Below the pieces are notes generated by a model, which was not told the origin of the DNA, made no database searches, and worked only from the letters and a program-made list of their open reading frames with translations. This document shows positions 1 through 7,654 of a stretch of DNA of 45,375 bases, piece after piece (positions within the stretch are counted from its first letter, which is position 1; each line of letters opens with the position of its first letter). The DNA comes from a virus. A program made the translations under genes and the position numbers. The stretch is taken from positions 1 through 45,375 of the IMG/VR virus record IMGVR_UViG_3300025127_000072. The stretch is one strand, 5' to 3'.

Positions 1-355
1 CAAGTGCCAAAGACCAACGCCTTCCTTTCGACCGAAGATATTCTGCAACCATCGTATCATATATCACTCCATCATATTTAAATCCACAAGCACGTAACCA
101 CATGATGTCGAACTTTATGTTTTGTCCGACAAGCACGTCTGTCTTGTCTAAGTCATTTTGTATTTTATTAACAGTTTCTGAGTTGTACCACGTATCTTTA
201 TCTTTGTGGTAGAAAAATTCATAGTTAACATCTTGGTTTAACAACCATTTCCAACCCACTGATACCAAACGGTTATTGAAGTAGGGCAAAGCAGTAGTGC
301 CACCACCTTGTCTGTCTTTGTGAGTAGTCTCTACATCTAAAGTTAACACGTTCAT
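1..355 (-). CDS. Family A DNA polymerase, N-terminal 3'-5' exonuclease part (truncated by window edge)
   Basis: This is the first 118 residues of a leftward gene that runs off the window. The start reads MNVLTLDVETT, which carries the DxE pair of exonuclease motif I (D7, E9) of the DnaQ/family A proofreading fold. Exonuclease motif II follows as VGQNIKFDIMWLR (N79, D83), and YDTM around D100 fits the next segment of the fold. The polymerase domain would lie beyond base 1. Its ATG overlaps the helicase stop by one base (TAATG), so the two are translated together and the protein probably extends DNA behind that helicase. The exonuclease is read from visible motifs. The attached family A polymerase is inferred from the domain type and the helicase/primase neighbours. 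A stand-alone exonuclease is the alternative. Confidence 0.8.
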   Translation of the reverse strand, partial: MNVLTLDVETTHKDRQGGGTTALPYFNNRLVSVGWKWLLNQDVNYEFFYHKDKDTWYNSETVNKIQNDLDKTDVLVGQNIKFDIMWLRACGFKYDGVIYDTMVAEYLRSKGRRWSLAL

Positions 356-1581
356 TAGTAGTAAACTCCTCTTGCTATATCTATTTGGGCATTGATCATA
401 CCATGCCACCCATTGATTTTATTTTTAGATATACAGATATGTCTGACCACGTTGTCCACTTCACTCGAACCAGTTTTACCTATACCAATTATTATGTCGG
501 CTTCTCCTGCCTTGCCAGTCTTTGAGTTGTCTAACATGGCATAGTCGATAAACTGTCTGTCGTGAGCATCGTAACTTGCTTGGCTAACTGCCCAAACAAG
601 ACACGTATTTCGTTTAGCTATTTCTCTTGCAGACACGTAAGTCTCCTTGAGACGTTCATCTCCACGATTGTATTCGCCTTTTATCCTGAACTTATCTAGC
701 TGATCACAAAACATTATGTCAGGTTTGTTTAGCTTAGCATATTCGTCTACCTCTTCAATAGACGTACCCACCGAGTCCATGATAGTCAGGTATGGTTCAA
801 TCTCTCGTTTGTACACTTCAAGCAATTCAAAGCGTTGTGCCACCATATCCTCTTTTGTCAGTTCAAAATATGACTGTATTATTCTTAATTTTATTCGTGC
901 AGCAGGTTCTTCATTTGCCCAATAAACTACATGAAACCCTTGTCGTATGTAAGATGATGCAAGAAAGCAACAAAACGTTGTCTTACCCACTTCAGGTCTT
1001 GCAAACAAGATACCTAAGTTGCCACGATCTAAACCTTTGATGTTCTCATTTATTAAGTTGAATGTGAATGGAAAATCATTATCGCCTGCCACTTCTGTCA
1101 GCAGTTCGTTTAGATCTTTCTCAACCACAGTATAAGTTGTTTTGTCACCTATCCTGCCGTCATCTACACTTTCGATAAGCTTCTTTAACTCACCGAACTC
1201 ATCACTGTCACCAGTGAATATGTCTAAGGCTTTCTCGCCTATCTGTCTAGCTTTGTCACGTAACCACAGATTGTTTACTATATCAGTATGTAACTCATCG
1301 CTTTCTTTTGGTGCAACGAGTTGCTCAACCATCTCTTGTACACGCTTACGTGCAGAGTCAGGTAATGCAGGATTACGATCATTAAATATTGTTGATAGTT
1401 CGCTTATAGATAAACTACGATTGTACTTGGTATGTGAATAGACTATCGTGTCAAATATGTCTTTTAGTTCATTGTCGAACATAGTCCGATCAATTTTATT
1501 TTTTACTTTGTTGAAAAAGTCAACGTTAAGACAGAAACCTAATACTTGTCTGTCAATCGATATAACGCCTGATGAACTCAT
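355..1581 (-). CDS. DnaB-like replicative DNA helicase
   Basis: A 408-residue RecA-fold helicase that should unwind phage DNA at the fork. Residues 5-110 resemble the helical DnaB N-terminal domain. The ATPase core has a Walker A-like loop ARPEVGKTT (194-202), a Walker B-like strand PDIMFCDQLDKF (D293) and the downstream SQAS element (333-336) typical of DnaB/gp4 helicases. The Walker A loop departs from the usual GRPGMGKT: Ala replaces the first Gly and Glu the inner Gly, while GKT is kept. It lies between the primase (29-bp overlap) and the polymerase (1-bp overlap), a T7-like replisome order with primase and helicase as separate proteins. The helicase assignment is firm. Whether it loads itself or uses the host loader cannot be told. 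Confidence 0.93.
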   Translation of the reverse strand: MSSSGVISIDRQVLGFCLNVDFFNKVKNKIDRTMFDNELKDIFDTIVYSHTKYNRSLSISELSTIFNDRNPALPDSARKRVQEMVEQLVAPKESDELHTDIVNNLWLRDKARQIGEKALDIFTGDSDEFGELKKLIESVDDGRIGDKTTYTVVEKDLNELLTEVAGDNDFPFTFNLINENIKGLDRGNLGILFARPEVGKTTFCCFLASSYIRQGFHVVYWANEEPAARIKLRIIQSYFELTKEDMVAQRFELLEVYKREIEPYLTIMDSVGTSIEEVDEYAKLNKPDIMFCDQLDKFRIKGEYNRGDERLKETYVSAREIAKRNTCLVWAVSQASYDAHDRQFIDYAMLDNSKTGKAGEADIIIGIGKTGSSEVDNVVRHICISKNKINGWHGMINAQIDIARGVYY

Positions 1582-2347
1582 TTCTTTCCCCTCTTTCCAT
1601 ATCTTTTAAATCTTTGTTCAAAACAATTAATTTAGTTGGAACATAGTTCCGTAGTTTTCTCATCATAATGTATGCCTTAGATGTTGCATCTTTGTCAAGT
1701 GCAACAAATACTTTTTTAAATTTTTTTATTACATCGATATGTTCATCGAGTAATGTTGTTCCCATCAATGCCAATCCGAAAACGCTGTCACTAACACAGC
1801 AAGCACTAGGGCAATCTTCGACAATAAATAAGTCCAATCTATCTCTGCCACAGACATAAGGATATTTGCTTCTTCCATATCTTCTCCATTTTGGTTTCCT
1901 TCCATTTAAACTTCTACCAGTTGCATCAACAATCTTGTTGTTGTGTTTAACTAGATAGACTACTCTTTCTTGTTGAAAGTCATATCGTATGTCTGCTAAT
2001 CCATTCAGGTAAGCATCGTACGATCCAACTCTCTTTACATACGCTTCAGCTTCTTTGCTACGTGAAAGCGAAACAAACGTATCAGGAACGACAAACTCTG
2101 TGTCGCTTGTCTGTTTGGTCAACCGTTCCTTAAATGCAACCTTTGAGTTCTCTTTTGTAAGTTGCACTCCAGTTGAACCCTTTGTGTGGCAATCAGCATG
2201 AAAGCAATACCACAATCTTTCAAAGCCAGTATCTGTTACACTAAAGGTGTTATGCCTATAACACACAGGGCAATCACCCCTAAAACGCCCATAAGATACA
2301 ATATGTAAATTTCCCACATATTTTTTTACCCATTCATTATTTGTCAT
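1553..2347 (-). CDS. DNA primase (zinc-finger plus TOPRIM)
   Basis: A 264-residue primase that would make RNA primers for replication. Residues 26-53 form a zinc ribbon: C26-x2-C29, then C48 with C53 or H50. The TOPRIM domain follows: the strand LFIVEDCPSACC carries the conserved Glu (E177), and VFVALDKDA carries the DxD pair (D218, D220). Asp residues near 246-249 may complete the metal site. The length suits a T7 gp4 primase half without its helicase. The helicase is the next gene downstream and overlaps by 29 bases, so the function is split over two coupled proteins. The start overlaps the end of the small upstream gene by 11 bases. The assignment rests on visible motifs. Confidence 0.92.
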   Translation of the reverse strand: MTNNEWVKKYVGNLHIVSYGRFRGDCPVCYRHNTFSVTDTGFERLWYCFHADCHTKGSTGVQLTKENSKVAFKERLTKQTSDTEFVVPDTFVSLSRSKEAEAYVKRVGSYDAYLNGLADIRYDFQQERVVYLVKHNNKIVDATGRSLNGRKPKWRRYGRSKYPYVCGRDRLDLFIVEDCPSACCVSDSVFGLALMGTTLLDEHIDVIKKFKKVFVALDKDATSKAYIMMRKLRNYVPTKLIVLNKDLKDMERGERNEFIRRYID

Positions 2348-2498
2348 TTTCTAATTCTTTTATCTTGTTATAATCTGTCGTGGCAATATGTCTTTCACAA
2401 TCAAAGTAATCATTTGCCCAAGATAAAAAATGTGTCACTCTTGTAAACTGAAAACTCTCTCCTTGAGTGTAGTCATAAACGTGAATAGTTTTTTCCAT
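2337..2498 (-). CDS. Small hypothetical protein heading the replication operon
   Basis: A 53-residue protein of unknown function, the first gene of the leftward operon. The start at 2498 was chosen over a longer frame from 2552 because a strong ribosome-binding site (AAAGGGG) lies just before it. The protein is acidic and aromatic, with VYDYTQGESFQF near the start and one Cys in YFDCERHI. I see no membrane segment and no known domain. Its end overlaps the primase start by 11 bases, so translation is probably coupled. As the first product of the replication operon it could be a small regulator or host-takeover protein, but that is only position. Confidence 0.7.
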   Translation of the reverse strand: MEKTIHVYDYTQGESFQFTRVTHFLSWANDYFDCERHIATTDYNKIKELENDK

Positions 2499-2546
2499 GA
2501 TATTTCCCCTTTCATTTTTATAACCCTTACTACACAATAAAAATAC

Positions 2547-2552
2547 TGTCAA
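2547..2552 (-). promoter_or_regulatory. Candidate leftward promoter, -35 box TTGACA
   Basis: On the minus strand a perfect TTGACA lies 48 bases before the first leftward start codon. The best -10 at 17-base spacing is TAAGGG (2524-2529), which is poor, so this is a weak or activator-dependent candidate. It faces the rightward candidate at 2566-2594 across about 14 bases. Confidence 0.35.
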
Positions 2553-2565
2553 ACAAAAAAATAAT

Positions 2566-2594
2566 TTGACGTAATTTTAAATCCGTGATATGTG
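2566..2594 (+). promoter_or_regulatory. Candidate rightward sigma70-like promoter
   Basis: The -35 TTGACG (2566-2571), a 17-base spacer and the -10 TATGTG (2589-2594) lie in the divergent gap before the ribbon-helix-helix gene at 2623. The -35 is good and the -10 moderate. It would drive the rightward early genes, and the adjacent DNA-binding-like protein may repress it. Confidence 0.45.
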
Positions 2595-2622
2595 TGTGAA
2601 ACCCTTTGGGAGAATATACACT

Positions 2623-2835
2623 ATGGCTAGACCAAACAAACTATTTAAAGAAACAATGTCATATAATTTGACAATAGAAAAAAAAGATTACGAGGAGCTA
2701 AAAAACTTCTCGACAAAAGAATCAAACACGTTTAACATGCAAGTAAGTATTGCAGATCTTATTCGTACATCTGTCAAACTTTACATAGAGGATTTACGTA
2801 GAGAATATGAAAGAAAAGAAAGAGACAAAGACTGA
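2623..2835 (+). CDS. Small ribbon-helix-helix-like protein (putative regulator)
   Basis: A 70-residue protein starting MARPNKLFKETMSY. The ATG at 2623 is preferred over one at 2590 because GGGAG lies just upstream and homologous-looking folds begin this way. Layout: a basic arm, a short strand around YNLTIEKKDYEEL, then helices ending in a charged tail REYERKERDKD. This matches Arc/CopG-type DNA-binding proteins, where the strand contacts DNA and the helices dimerise. It is the first rightward gene, directly beside the divergent promoter gap, which is the usual place for an autoregulator. The fold is an impression from the pattern, not a clear match. The end overlaps the next gene by 29 bases. 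Confidence 0.65.
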   Translation: MARPNKLFKETMSYNLTIEKKDYEELKNFSTKESNTFNMQVSIADLIRTSVKLYIEDLRREYERKERDKD

Positions 2836-3082
2836 CATAACACAACGTAGTGACGGCATGTGGATTGTCGATGCAAAATTGTCAGCAGTAAGAATAGGAT
2901 TACAAGATAAAGAATTTGTCAAACGAGGACACAATCTAGATTACAGATTATGGATTACGTGCTTCGTTGCTAAGACAAAAAAGGCTTGTGTTGATTGGCA
3001 AAAGAACAACATGGATTACCTAGATAGGTTAAGTCAAAAGTATTCTGTGAATGTCAAACAATATAAGCAAAGCATCGGTTAG
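2807..3082 (+). CDS. Hypothetical protein, 91 residues
   Basis: A small protein beginning inside the previous gene in another frame. After a Lys-rich start it has an even mix of charged and hydrophobic residues: MWIVDAKLSAVRIGL, then YRLWITCFVAKTKKACVDW with two Cys, and a final stretch rich in Lys and Tyr. I recognise no domain. An intrinsic terminator follows 56 bases after the stop, so the two-gene unit from 2623 ends here. Overlap with a likely regulator suggests the two are made together. Function unknown. Confidence 0.7.
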   Translation: MKEKKETKTDITQRSDGMWIVDAKLSAVRIGLQDKEFVKRGHNLDYRLWITCFVAKTKKACVDWQKNNMDYLDRLSQKYSVNVKQYKQSIG

Positions 3083-3137
3083 TTTTTTCCTTTCGACTAA
3101 TCGGTGTTTTGAAAGCTATGTTTTCTCCTTAATGCTA

Positions 3138-3177
3138 GAGGGGAGTGACCATCAAAAGTCACTCCTCTTTTTTTTTT
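3138..3177 (+). terminator. Intrinsic terminator
   Basis: A stem of about 11 pairs (3139-3149 with 3158-3168, one G-U) closes an 8-base loop and is followed by an unbroken T run to 3177. It ends the first rightward unit and separates it from the promoter at 3179. Confidence 0.9.
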
Positions 3178-3178
3178 G

Positions 3179-3208
3179 TTGACAGATGTTTTTTATTAGT
3201 TGTATAAG
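3179..3208 (+). promoter_or_regulatory. Sigma70-like promoter after the terminator
   Basis: A perfect -35 TTGACA (3179-3184), an 18-base spacer and the -10 TATAAG (3203-3208). It begins right at the end of the terminator T run, so a new transcript starts where the last one stops. It would drive the methyltransferase operon. Confidence 0.7.
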
Positions 3209-3209
3209 T

Positions 3210-3252
3210 TACCCTGAGTGATACACACTCCCTATACTAAGAACAGTTAATT
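3210..3252 (+). promoter_or_regulatory. Repeated promoter-like element, copy 1
   Basis: TACCCT (3210-3215), 17 bases, then TATACTAAGAACAGTTAATT (3233-3252). The same two parts at the same spacing occur at 9476-9518, before the virion block. Between the boxes lies a dyad, GAGTG (3216-3220) and CACTC (3226-3230). It may be a second, phage-controlled promoter or an operator for the promoter at 3179. Confidence 0.6.
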
Positions 3253-3265
3253 GAAAGGAAACAGT

Positions 3266-3391
3266 ATGGATAGAGAAGAATTTTTTGAATGGCTTAATAA
3301 GTATAAAGGAACTTATAAATTTATTGAGGATGATTATGGAGAAATTACAATAAAATTTTTGGTTAAGGAGAATAATGATGAATTGGCTTAA
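3266..3391 (+). CDS. Small acidic protein, 41 residues
   Basis: Starts MDREEFFEWLNKYKG behind a good ribosome-binding site (GAAAGGAAACAGT before the ATG), the same pattern as other genes of this block. It is rich in Glu, Phe and Tyr and has no Cys or membrane segment. Its end overlaps the methyltransferase start by 17 bases, so the methyltransferase is probably translated by coupling. It is the first gene after the promoters, so it may be a small early host-directed protein. Function unknown. Confidence 0.6.
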   Translation: MDREEFFEWLNKYKGTYKFIEDDYGEITIKFLVKENNDELA

Positions 3392-4520
3392 TTTATGTAG
3401 TGGTGGCGAGATAGGTCGTCAATCTGTAAAAGAACTAGGACTACCAGTAGACAGATGGTATAGTTCTGAAATAGATAAGTTCGCTATCAAAGTAGCTAAA
3501 GATAACCACGATGACGTAATCCACATAGGCGATATACGTGGTGTGCTAGATAATATTGTCAACTTAAAAAGTATTGACGTTATTTTATGTGGATCGCCTT
3601 GTCAGGGATTTTCTGTAGCAGGAAAAGGTTTGAATTTTGAACACCCTCAATCAAAATTGTTTTTTGAGTTTGTCAACATATACAAAACAATCTATCAAGC
3701 TAACCCAAATGTAAAACTGTTATTTGAAAATGTCAGGATGAAAAAAGAATGGCAAGATATAATCATGGATACGTTACGTTGGATTAATCCTAATCTTAAA
3801 TTGCACATAATTAATTCATCACTTGTGTCTGCACAGAATAGAGTACGTATGTACATAACTGATTTTGAATTTGATATACCTGAAGATAGAGGTATCAAAC
3901 TAAAAGACATAATCGAGTGTGGTTGTGTAGACAGAGAAAAGTCATACTGTCTAGACGCTAACTATTGGAAAGGTGGCAATCTACGAACTTACTTCGAGAA
4001 GTCACGTAGACAGTTGGTATTCAAAGATGGTTGTCAGCAAGTTGGTGTAGCTGATTTAAAAGGTTACGATATTATTAAAAGAGTTTATTCTGTAGAGGGT
4101 AAATCCCCCACTCTGACTACCATGCAAGGTGGACACAGAGAACCCAAAATACTTTGCAAGTCTGCTTCGGTAAAAGGTAGACGTATTGATCAAGATGGAG
4201 TACGTAAGGATAATGACAAGTCTATTCCACTTGTACAGACACTTGAAGTTTACGACAACGACAAGTCACGGTGTCTATCTACAGTAGACAAAGATGCAGT
4301 AGTTTCGCCACTACCAGTTGGTCGCTATCCTCATGCTTATACAGATAGTGCTTTACAATGGCGTAAACTTACTGTAAAGGAATGTTGTAGGTTACAAACG
4401 TTACCTGATGATTATTGTAAATCTGTAAGCAACAGTCAGGGTTACAAGATACTTGGTAACGGTTGGACTAATGAAGTCATTAAGTTTATATTGAAAGGAA
4501 AAGCTAATGAAAGTAAGTAA
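3375..4520 (+). CDS. C5-cytosine DNA methyltransferase
   Basis: A 381-residue methyltransferase that would place a methyl group on cytosine in a specific DNA site. Motif I is LNLCSGGEIG (5-14), the SAM loop; GSPCQGFSVAG holds catalytic C76 (motif IV); FENV (117-120) is motif VI; QNRVRMY (154-160) is motif VIII. The last part has RKLTVKECCRLQTLPDDY (motif IX) and ILGNGWTNEVI (motif X). The recognition region lies between about 165 and 320 and includes SPTLTTMQGG. Start could be either of two adjacent ATG codons; AAGGAG fits the second (3378). No restriction endonuclease is beside it, so it is probably an orphan enzyme that protects phage DNA from host restriction or marks it. Assignment is firm; the target site is unknown. 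Confidence 0.95.
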   Translation: MMNWLNLCSGGEIGRQSVKELGLPVDRWYSSEIDKFAIKVAKDNHDDVIHIGDIRGVLDNIVNLKSIDVILCGSPCQGFSVAGKGLNFEHPQSKLFFEFVNIYKTIYQANPNVKLLFENVRMKKEWQDIIMDTLRWINPNLKLHIINSSLVSAQNRVRMYITDFEFDIPEDRGIKLKDIIECGCVDREKSYCLDANYWKGGNLRTYFEKSRRQLVFKDGCQQVGVADLKGYDIIKRVYSVEGKSPTLTTMQGGHREPKILCKSASVKGRRIDQDGVRKDNDKSIPLVQTLEVYDNDKSRCLSTVDKDAVVSPLPVGRYPHAYTDSALQWRKLTVKECCRLQTLPDDYCKSVSNSQGYKILGNGWTNEVIKFILKGKANESK

Positions 4521-5457
4521 ATTAATTCATGATTTAGAGAAAGAGCTAACTGATATACGTCAGGCTAATCTCAAGTTAAGTAAAGCTAATGAAATATTTA
4601 GACAAGAGAATATTGATCTACATGAACAAATAGAGGAAAACAAATCTGCAATAGATGAATGTGTTTTTCTAAGAAATGAAAACGAGGGGTTTCTTGAAGA
4701 GATTAAGGAACTCAAGAAAGAAAATGTTGAGCTTAAATCTAATATGGAATTAGGCAAAGATTGGGAATATGATAATGATGGAAACCATGTTGCATATTCT
4801 AAAGATGATCTGAATAGACAGATTACTAATCTAAGAATTAAGCAAAGAGAGTTAGAGAAAGAGAACGTCAAGCTTGTTGCCCAATTAGAAAATGATGAAC
4901 ACAACGTTGGGCATTTAGACGAAAAGATGAAGAGGTTAGACTATCTAGAAAAGGTATTTGCTTCTAATCGTTATGTGTTTAGCGAGATACCTAACACACC
5001 TGAGAATTTAAAGATGGTTAAGATGATGAAAAAGTATGTCAACAAAAGAAGATACAATCTACGTTGGCGAGGTCAATATCTTATCGAGGGAGAAAATTGG
5101 AAAAAGTATCAAGACGGACAACCACTATCGAAATCCAAATGTATTCGTGTCTACATAGATAGCTTAACTCATGCCATTGACACAGTTGAAGGATTTAACA
5201 TGAGTGAAGTCAAACTTATTATGGATAGCTTAGACAAACAGATTGACGCTAACGAAGATTTCATCAGGAGTTGGAGTGTCAATGGTGAAAAGAATGAAGA
5301 AGTCGAGCAAGAGAAACGTGAACTCAATATAGCCAAAGAATTGTTTAGTTATTTTGAATCTATGATGTTGCACCTTGAGAACTCTGCTTCAACACCTATC
5401 AAAGATCTTGTCAATGTGGTTATTCCAAAAGGAGACAAACCTTGTCACACCAAATAA
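4507..5457 (+). CDS. Coiled-coil protein, function unknown
   Basis: A 316-residue protein whose first 150 residues are a long coiled coil, with repeated Leu/Glu/Lys heptads such as LEKELTDIRQANLKL and IKELKKENVELKSN, broken near 85-100 by an acidic turn (DYDNDGNH-like). The rest is globular, with basic YVNKRRYNLRWRGQYL around 175-190 and a helical end. It starts inside the methyltransferase 3' end (14-base overlap), so the two are coupled. It could be an oligomeric partner or a structural scaffold in DNA metabolism; nothing in the sequence decides. No membrane segment. Confidence 0.85.
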   Translation: MKVSKLIHDLEKELTDIRQANLKLSKANEIFRQENIDLHEQIEENKSAIDECVFLRNENEGFLEEIKELKKENVELKSNMELGKDWEYDNDGNHVAYSKDDLNRQITNLRIKQRELEKENVKLVAQLENDEHNVGHLDEKMKRLDYLEKVFASNRYVFSEIPNTPENLKMVKMMKKYVNKRRYNLRWRGQYLIEGENWKKYQDGQPLSKSKCIRVYIDSLTHAIDTVEGFNMSEVKLIMDSLDKQIDANEDFIRSWSVNGEKNEEVEQEKRELNIAKELFSYFESMMLHLENSASTPIKDLVNVVIPKGDKPCHTK

Positions 5458-5639
5458 ATGACCAAATCTTCGACACTATAAATGACGAATGGACTGACAT
5501 GAGTGTCGAGGATTTGAAAGATTGGCTTGCCACTCATAGGGAAACCGATATGGTTGCAAAGGTAGTCCATGATAATCTAGATAGTTTAGAAAAGAAATGG
5601 AAACAAGAAAAGTTTGACAGTTATCCTGATAGGTGGTAA
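5442..5639 (+). CDS. Hypothetical acidic protein, 65 residues
   Basis: Begins inside the coiled-coil gene (16-base overlap) with MSHQINDQIFDTINDEW. It is acidic and helical, with Trp at several positions (DEWTDM, KDWLATH, KKWKQEK) and a short end YPDRW. No Cys, no membrane segment, no domain I recognise. Overlap with the previous gene supports a real, coupled gene. Confidence 0.7.
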   Translation: MSHQINDQIFDTINDEWTDMSVEDLKDWLATHRETDMVAKVVHDNLDSLEKKWKQEKFDSYPDRW

Positions 5640-5671
5640 CTACTATCTGAACAGACAGAAAAGGAGAAATC

Positions 5672-6253
5672 ATGTCTAACACAGATAGAATAAGAGCTTA
5701 CTACAATCTGCACAAAAAGTGCTTCTCTGTACAAGATTACCAAAGTGGATTGGTTATTGAACATACTGATGAGTTGTTCGTAACCAACGCCATGTTTGTT
5801 GTCAGGAAGTCAGGCAACGAAAGAGTAAAGCAAGAGGGCAAGAAGAATGTCCATGCTTTTGTCAATGGTATTCGTTCCAAACTCAAACGAGGTATGATGC
5901 CTGAATTTGCATCTCACAAAGTTCGTTATGATCCATACACAATGGATTACTTCCACTACGAAAGAATTGTTAATGGTAAACCTGAATGGTTGCCAGTTGA
6001 TAGGCATTGGATAGGTAATGTCTATTTGTACATGAATGATGGTAAGCCACGCATTTATGCAGACATTGACAAACTGGGTGACACTAAACTTTTGGACAAT
6101 GACAAACCAATCGACACTAAAGAAAAGCCACTAATGGTTATCAAAGATGATAGTTGTATTAAACGCTATTATGATGGTGGTAGATTTTCAATGGAATTTT
6201 TAAGAAGAAAGCAAAGGCAAATAAGAAATAAAAAGAAACTTCTTGCTATTTAA
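5672..6253 (+). CDS. Conserved-looking phage protein of unknown function, 193 residues
   Basis: Starts behind AAGGAG with good spacing. The first half has a pattern I associate with small phage proteins of unknown role: YNLHKKCFSVQDYQSGLVIE, then NAMFVVRKSGNERV and KKNVHAFVNGIRSKL. The second half has many aromatic residues (HYERIVNGKPEWLPVD) and ends very basic (RRKQRQIRNKKKLL), which could bind nucleic acid. No catalytic motif seen. It lies in the early operon between small unknowns and the DUF932 gene. Confidence 0.8.
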   Translation: MSNTDRIRAYYNLHKKCFSVQDYQSGLVIEHTDELFVTNAMFVVRKSGNERVKQEGKKNVHAFVNGIRSKLKRGMMPEFASHKVRYDPYTMDYFHYERIVNGKPEWLPVDRHWIGNVYLYMNDGKPRIYADIDKLGDTKLLDNDKPIDTKEKPLMVIKDDSCIKRYYDGGRFSMEFLRRKQRQIRNKKKLLAI

Positions 6254-6313
6254 TCTAGATAGTTTAGAAACAATTATATGTTCAATTTAAATAGATAAAG
6301 AAAGGAAACTTAA

Positions 6314-7324
6314 ATGAACTATATTGCTAATAACTTCGATAGCGAAGTAAAAACTCATAGAGATTATACAGATGTTAGTTTTTATGAAACATTTTCCAAG
6401 ATAACTAAAGTTGAATTGGATGCACTTATCCCAGTTCCAAATGATGATCCTGATTATGGTGTAGTAACTACGCCTGATCGATTGCATGGTTATTTTGGTT
6501 TGTATAATTCTAGTTTAGATAAGCTTCTCGAAACTCGACCAGTTTCAAGTACTTATAAATTAGTTCCTCATCATGAATTATTTCATGAACAAGCTAAAAT
6601 TCTTGGTCAATCTGATTTGCCACTAGATAATATTACTGTAAAAGATCAGCTTTATAAAGATGGATTACAAGCTCATAGAACTATATTTTTTCATGATCTT
6701 GAAACTACAGTTTCCAATAATAAAGATAAAGTTCTTAGCAGAATAGATATCTTTAATAGTTGTGATATGTCTTGGAGCTTCCAAGTTTTTTCAGGAGCTT
6801 ATCGTAATCTATGTAGAAATACTTTAGTTTTTGGTGGTCAAAAAGCTTACCATCAACAAGCAAAGCATACTCGTAATTTATCAACTACTGCTCTTATGAC
6901 TAAGGCAAGTATTGGTTTAGAGTTTTGGAATAATCAAAAAGAAACTATGTTAAACTGGCGTGCTAAAGATATGAGTTTGGAACAGTTTGGACAGATCTTA
7001 AAACAGACTATTTGTAAAAAGAAATCCAAATCAGCAGAACTTAATTTAACCAATCCAGTTAATGAAACTAAGCTAAATTATTTATTGGATAGGTTTGAAA
7101 AAGAAACGCCTGATCTAGGGAATACTATGTGGGCAGGATATAATGCTCTTACTCACTGGGCAACTCATACTGACGAAACTATCGAAAAAGAAATCGATAA
7201 TAAGTTAGTCAAGATTAGATCAGGTAAATCTACTGCTGATAAACCAAGCGTACAAAGAACAAGAAATGATGAAGTAAGAACTGTCATTGAATGTGATGCT
7301 TGGAAAGAACTGGAGATTGCTTAA
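6314..7324 (+). CDS. DUF932-family phage protein
   Basis: A 336-residue protein of the DUF932 type, common in phages and plasmids and of unknown role. The core carries the family look: IDIFNSCDMSWSFQVFSGAYRNLC with an aromatic/Cys-rich centre, then NTLVFGG and a helical region with AKHTRN. The C-terminal half is helical, with ETKLNYLLDRFEKETPDLGNT and a charged end. Start fixed by GAAAGG 8 bases before the ATG. Base use is more T-rich than that of its left neighbours. Related proteins are often abundant early products near replication or recombination genes. A stem-loop follows at 7360. Confidence 0.8.
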   Translation: MNYIANNFDSEVKTHRDYTDVSFYETFSKITKVELDALIPVPNDDPDYGVVTTPDRLHGYFGLYNSSLDKLLETRPVSSTYKLVPHHELFHEQAKILGQSDLPLDNITVKDQLYKDGLQAHRTIFFHDLETTVSNNKDKVLSRIDIFNSCDMSWSFQVFSGAYRNLCRNTLVFGGQKAYHQQAKHTRNLSTTALMTKASIGLEFWNNQKETMLNWRAKDMSLEQFGQILKQTICKKKSKSAELNLTNPVNETKLNYLLDRFEKETPDLGNTMWAGYNALTHWATHTDETIEKEIDNKLVKIRSGKSTADKPSVQRTRNDEVRTVIECDAWKELEIA

Positions 7325-7325
7325 A

Positions 7326-7418
7326 GTGAATGATGGTTTAGAACTCGCTTATGTTATATACAGAACAGTTGTCGTTATACTGTTCTGTTTAATTATTTAC
7401 GCAATTATTCAATGGTAA
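7326..7418 (+). CDS. Possible 30-residue membrane peptide
   Basis: A GTG-started frame directly after the DUF932 stop. It reads as a short polar start (NDGLEL) and then one hydrophobic segment with VVVILFCLIIYAII, long enough to cross a membrane. There is no clear ribosome-binding site, and the frame overlaps a perfect stem-loop, so the hydrophobic run may be a by-product of T-rich sequence. Low certainty. Confidence 0.25.
   Translation: MNDGLELAYVIYRTVVVILFCLIIYAIIQW
7360..7390 (+). terminator. Perfect 10-bp stem-loop, probable weak terminator
   Basis: ACAGAACAGT (7360-7369) pairs exactly with ACTGTTCTGT (7379-7388) around a 9-base loop. Only a broken T run (TTTAATTATTT) follows, so termination would be partial. 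It may also stabilise the 3' end of the DUF932 message. Confidence 0.5.
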
Positions 7419-7432
7419 AGAAAGGAAACATT

Positions 7433-7654
7433 ATGACTATTGATAAATCTAAGCTTCAAATTTGTTGCATTTGTAACAATACTATTGAACCAAAATATCT
7501 TGGTAAAGATAGAGAAGGTAATCATGCTTATTGGTATGAAGGTAACAATGCTGAACCAATTCACAATGGTAGGTGTTGCGATCCATGTAATCAAATTGTG
7601 GTTGCTGATCGTATTGCTTCAATTCAAATTCAAACTTGGGAGAATAAACAATGA
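7433..7654 (+). CDS. Small zinc-ribbon-like protein
   Basis: A 73-residue protein with two Cys pairs: CCICN near residue 10 and CCDPCNQ near 48-53, a likely zinc site. Between them is YLGKDREGNHAYWYEGNNA, rich in Gly and aromatics. The ATG at 7433 fits GAAAGG 8 bases upstream better than the upstream ATG at 7412. The end overlaps the next gene (ATGA). Metal binding is inferred from Cys spacing. It may bind nucleic acid or act as an adaptor. I have seen the type in marine phages but know no function. Confidence 0.75.
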   Translation: MTIDKSKLQICCICNNTIEPKYLGKDREGNHAYWYEGNNAEPIHNGRCCDPCNQIVVADRIASIQIQTWENKQ

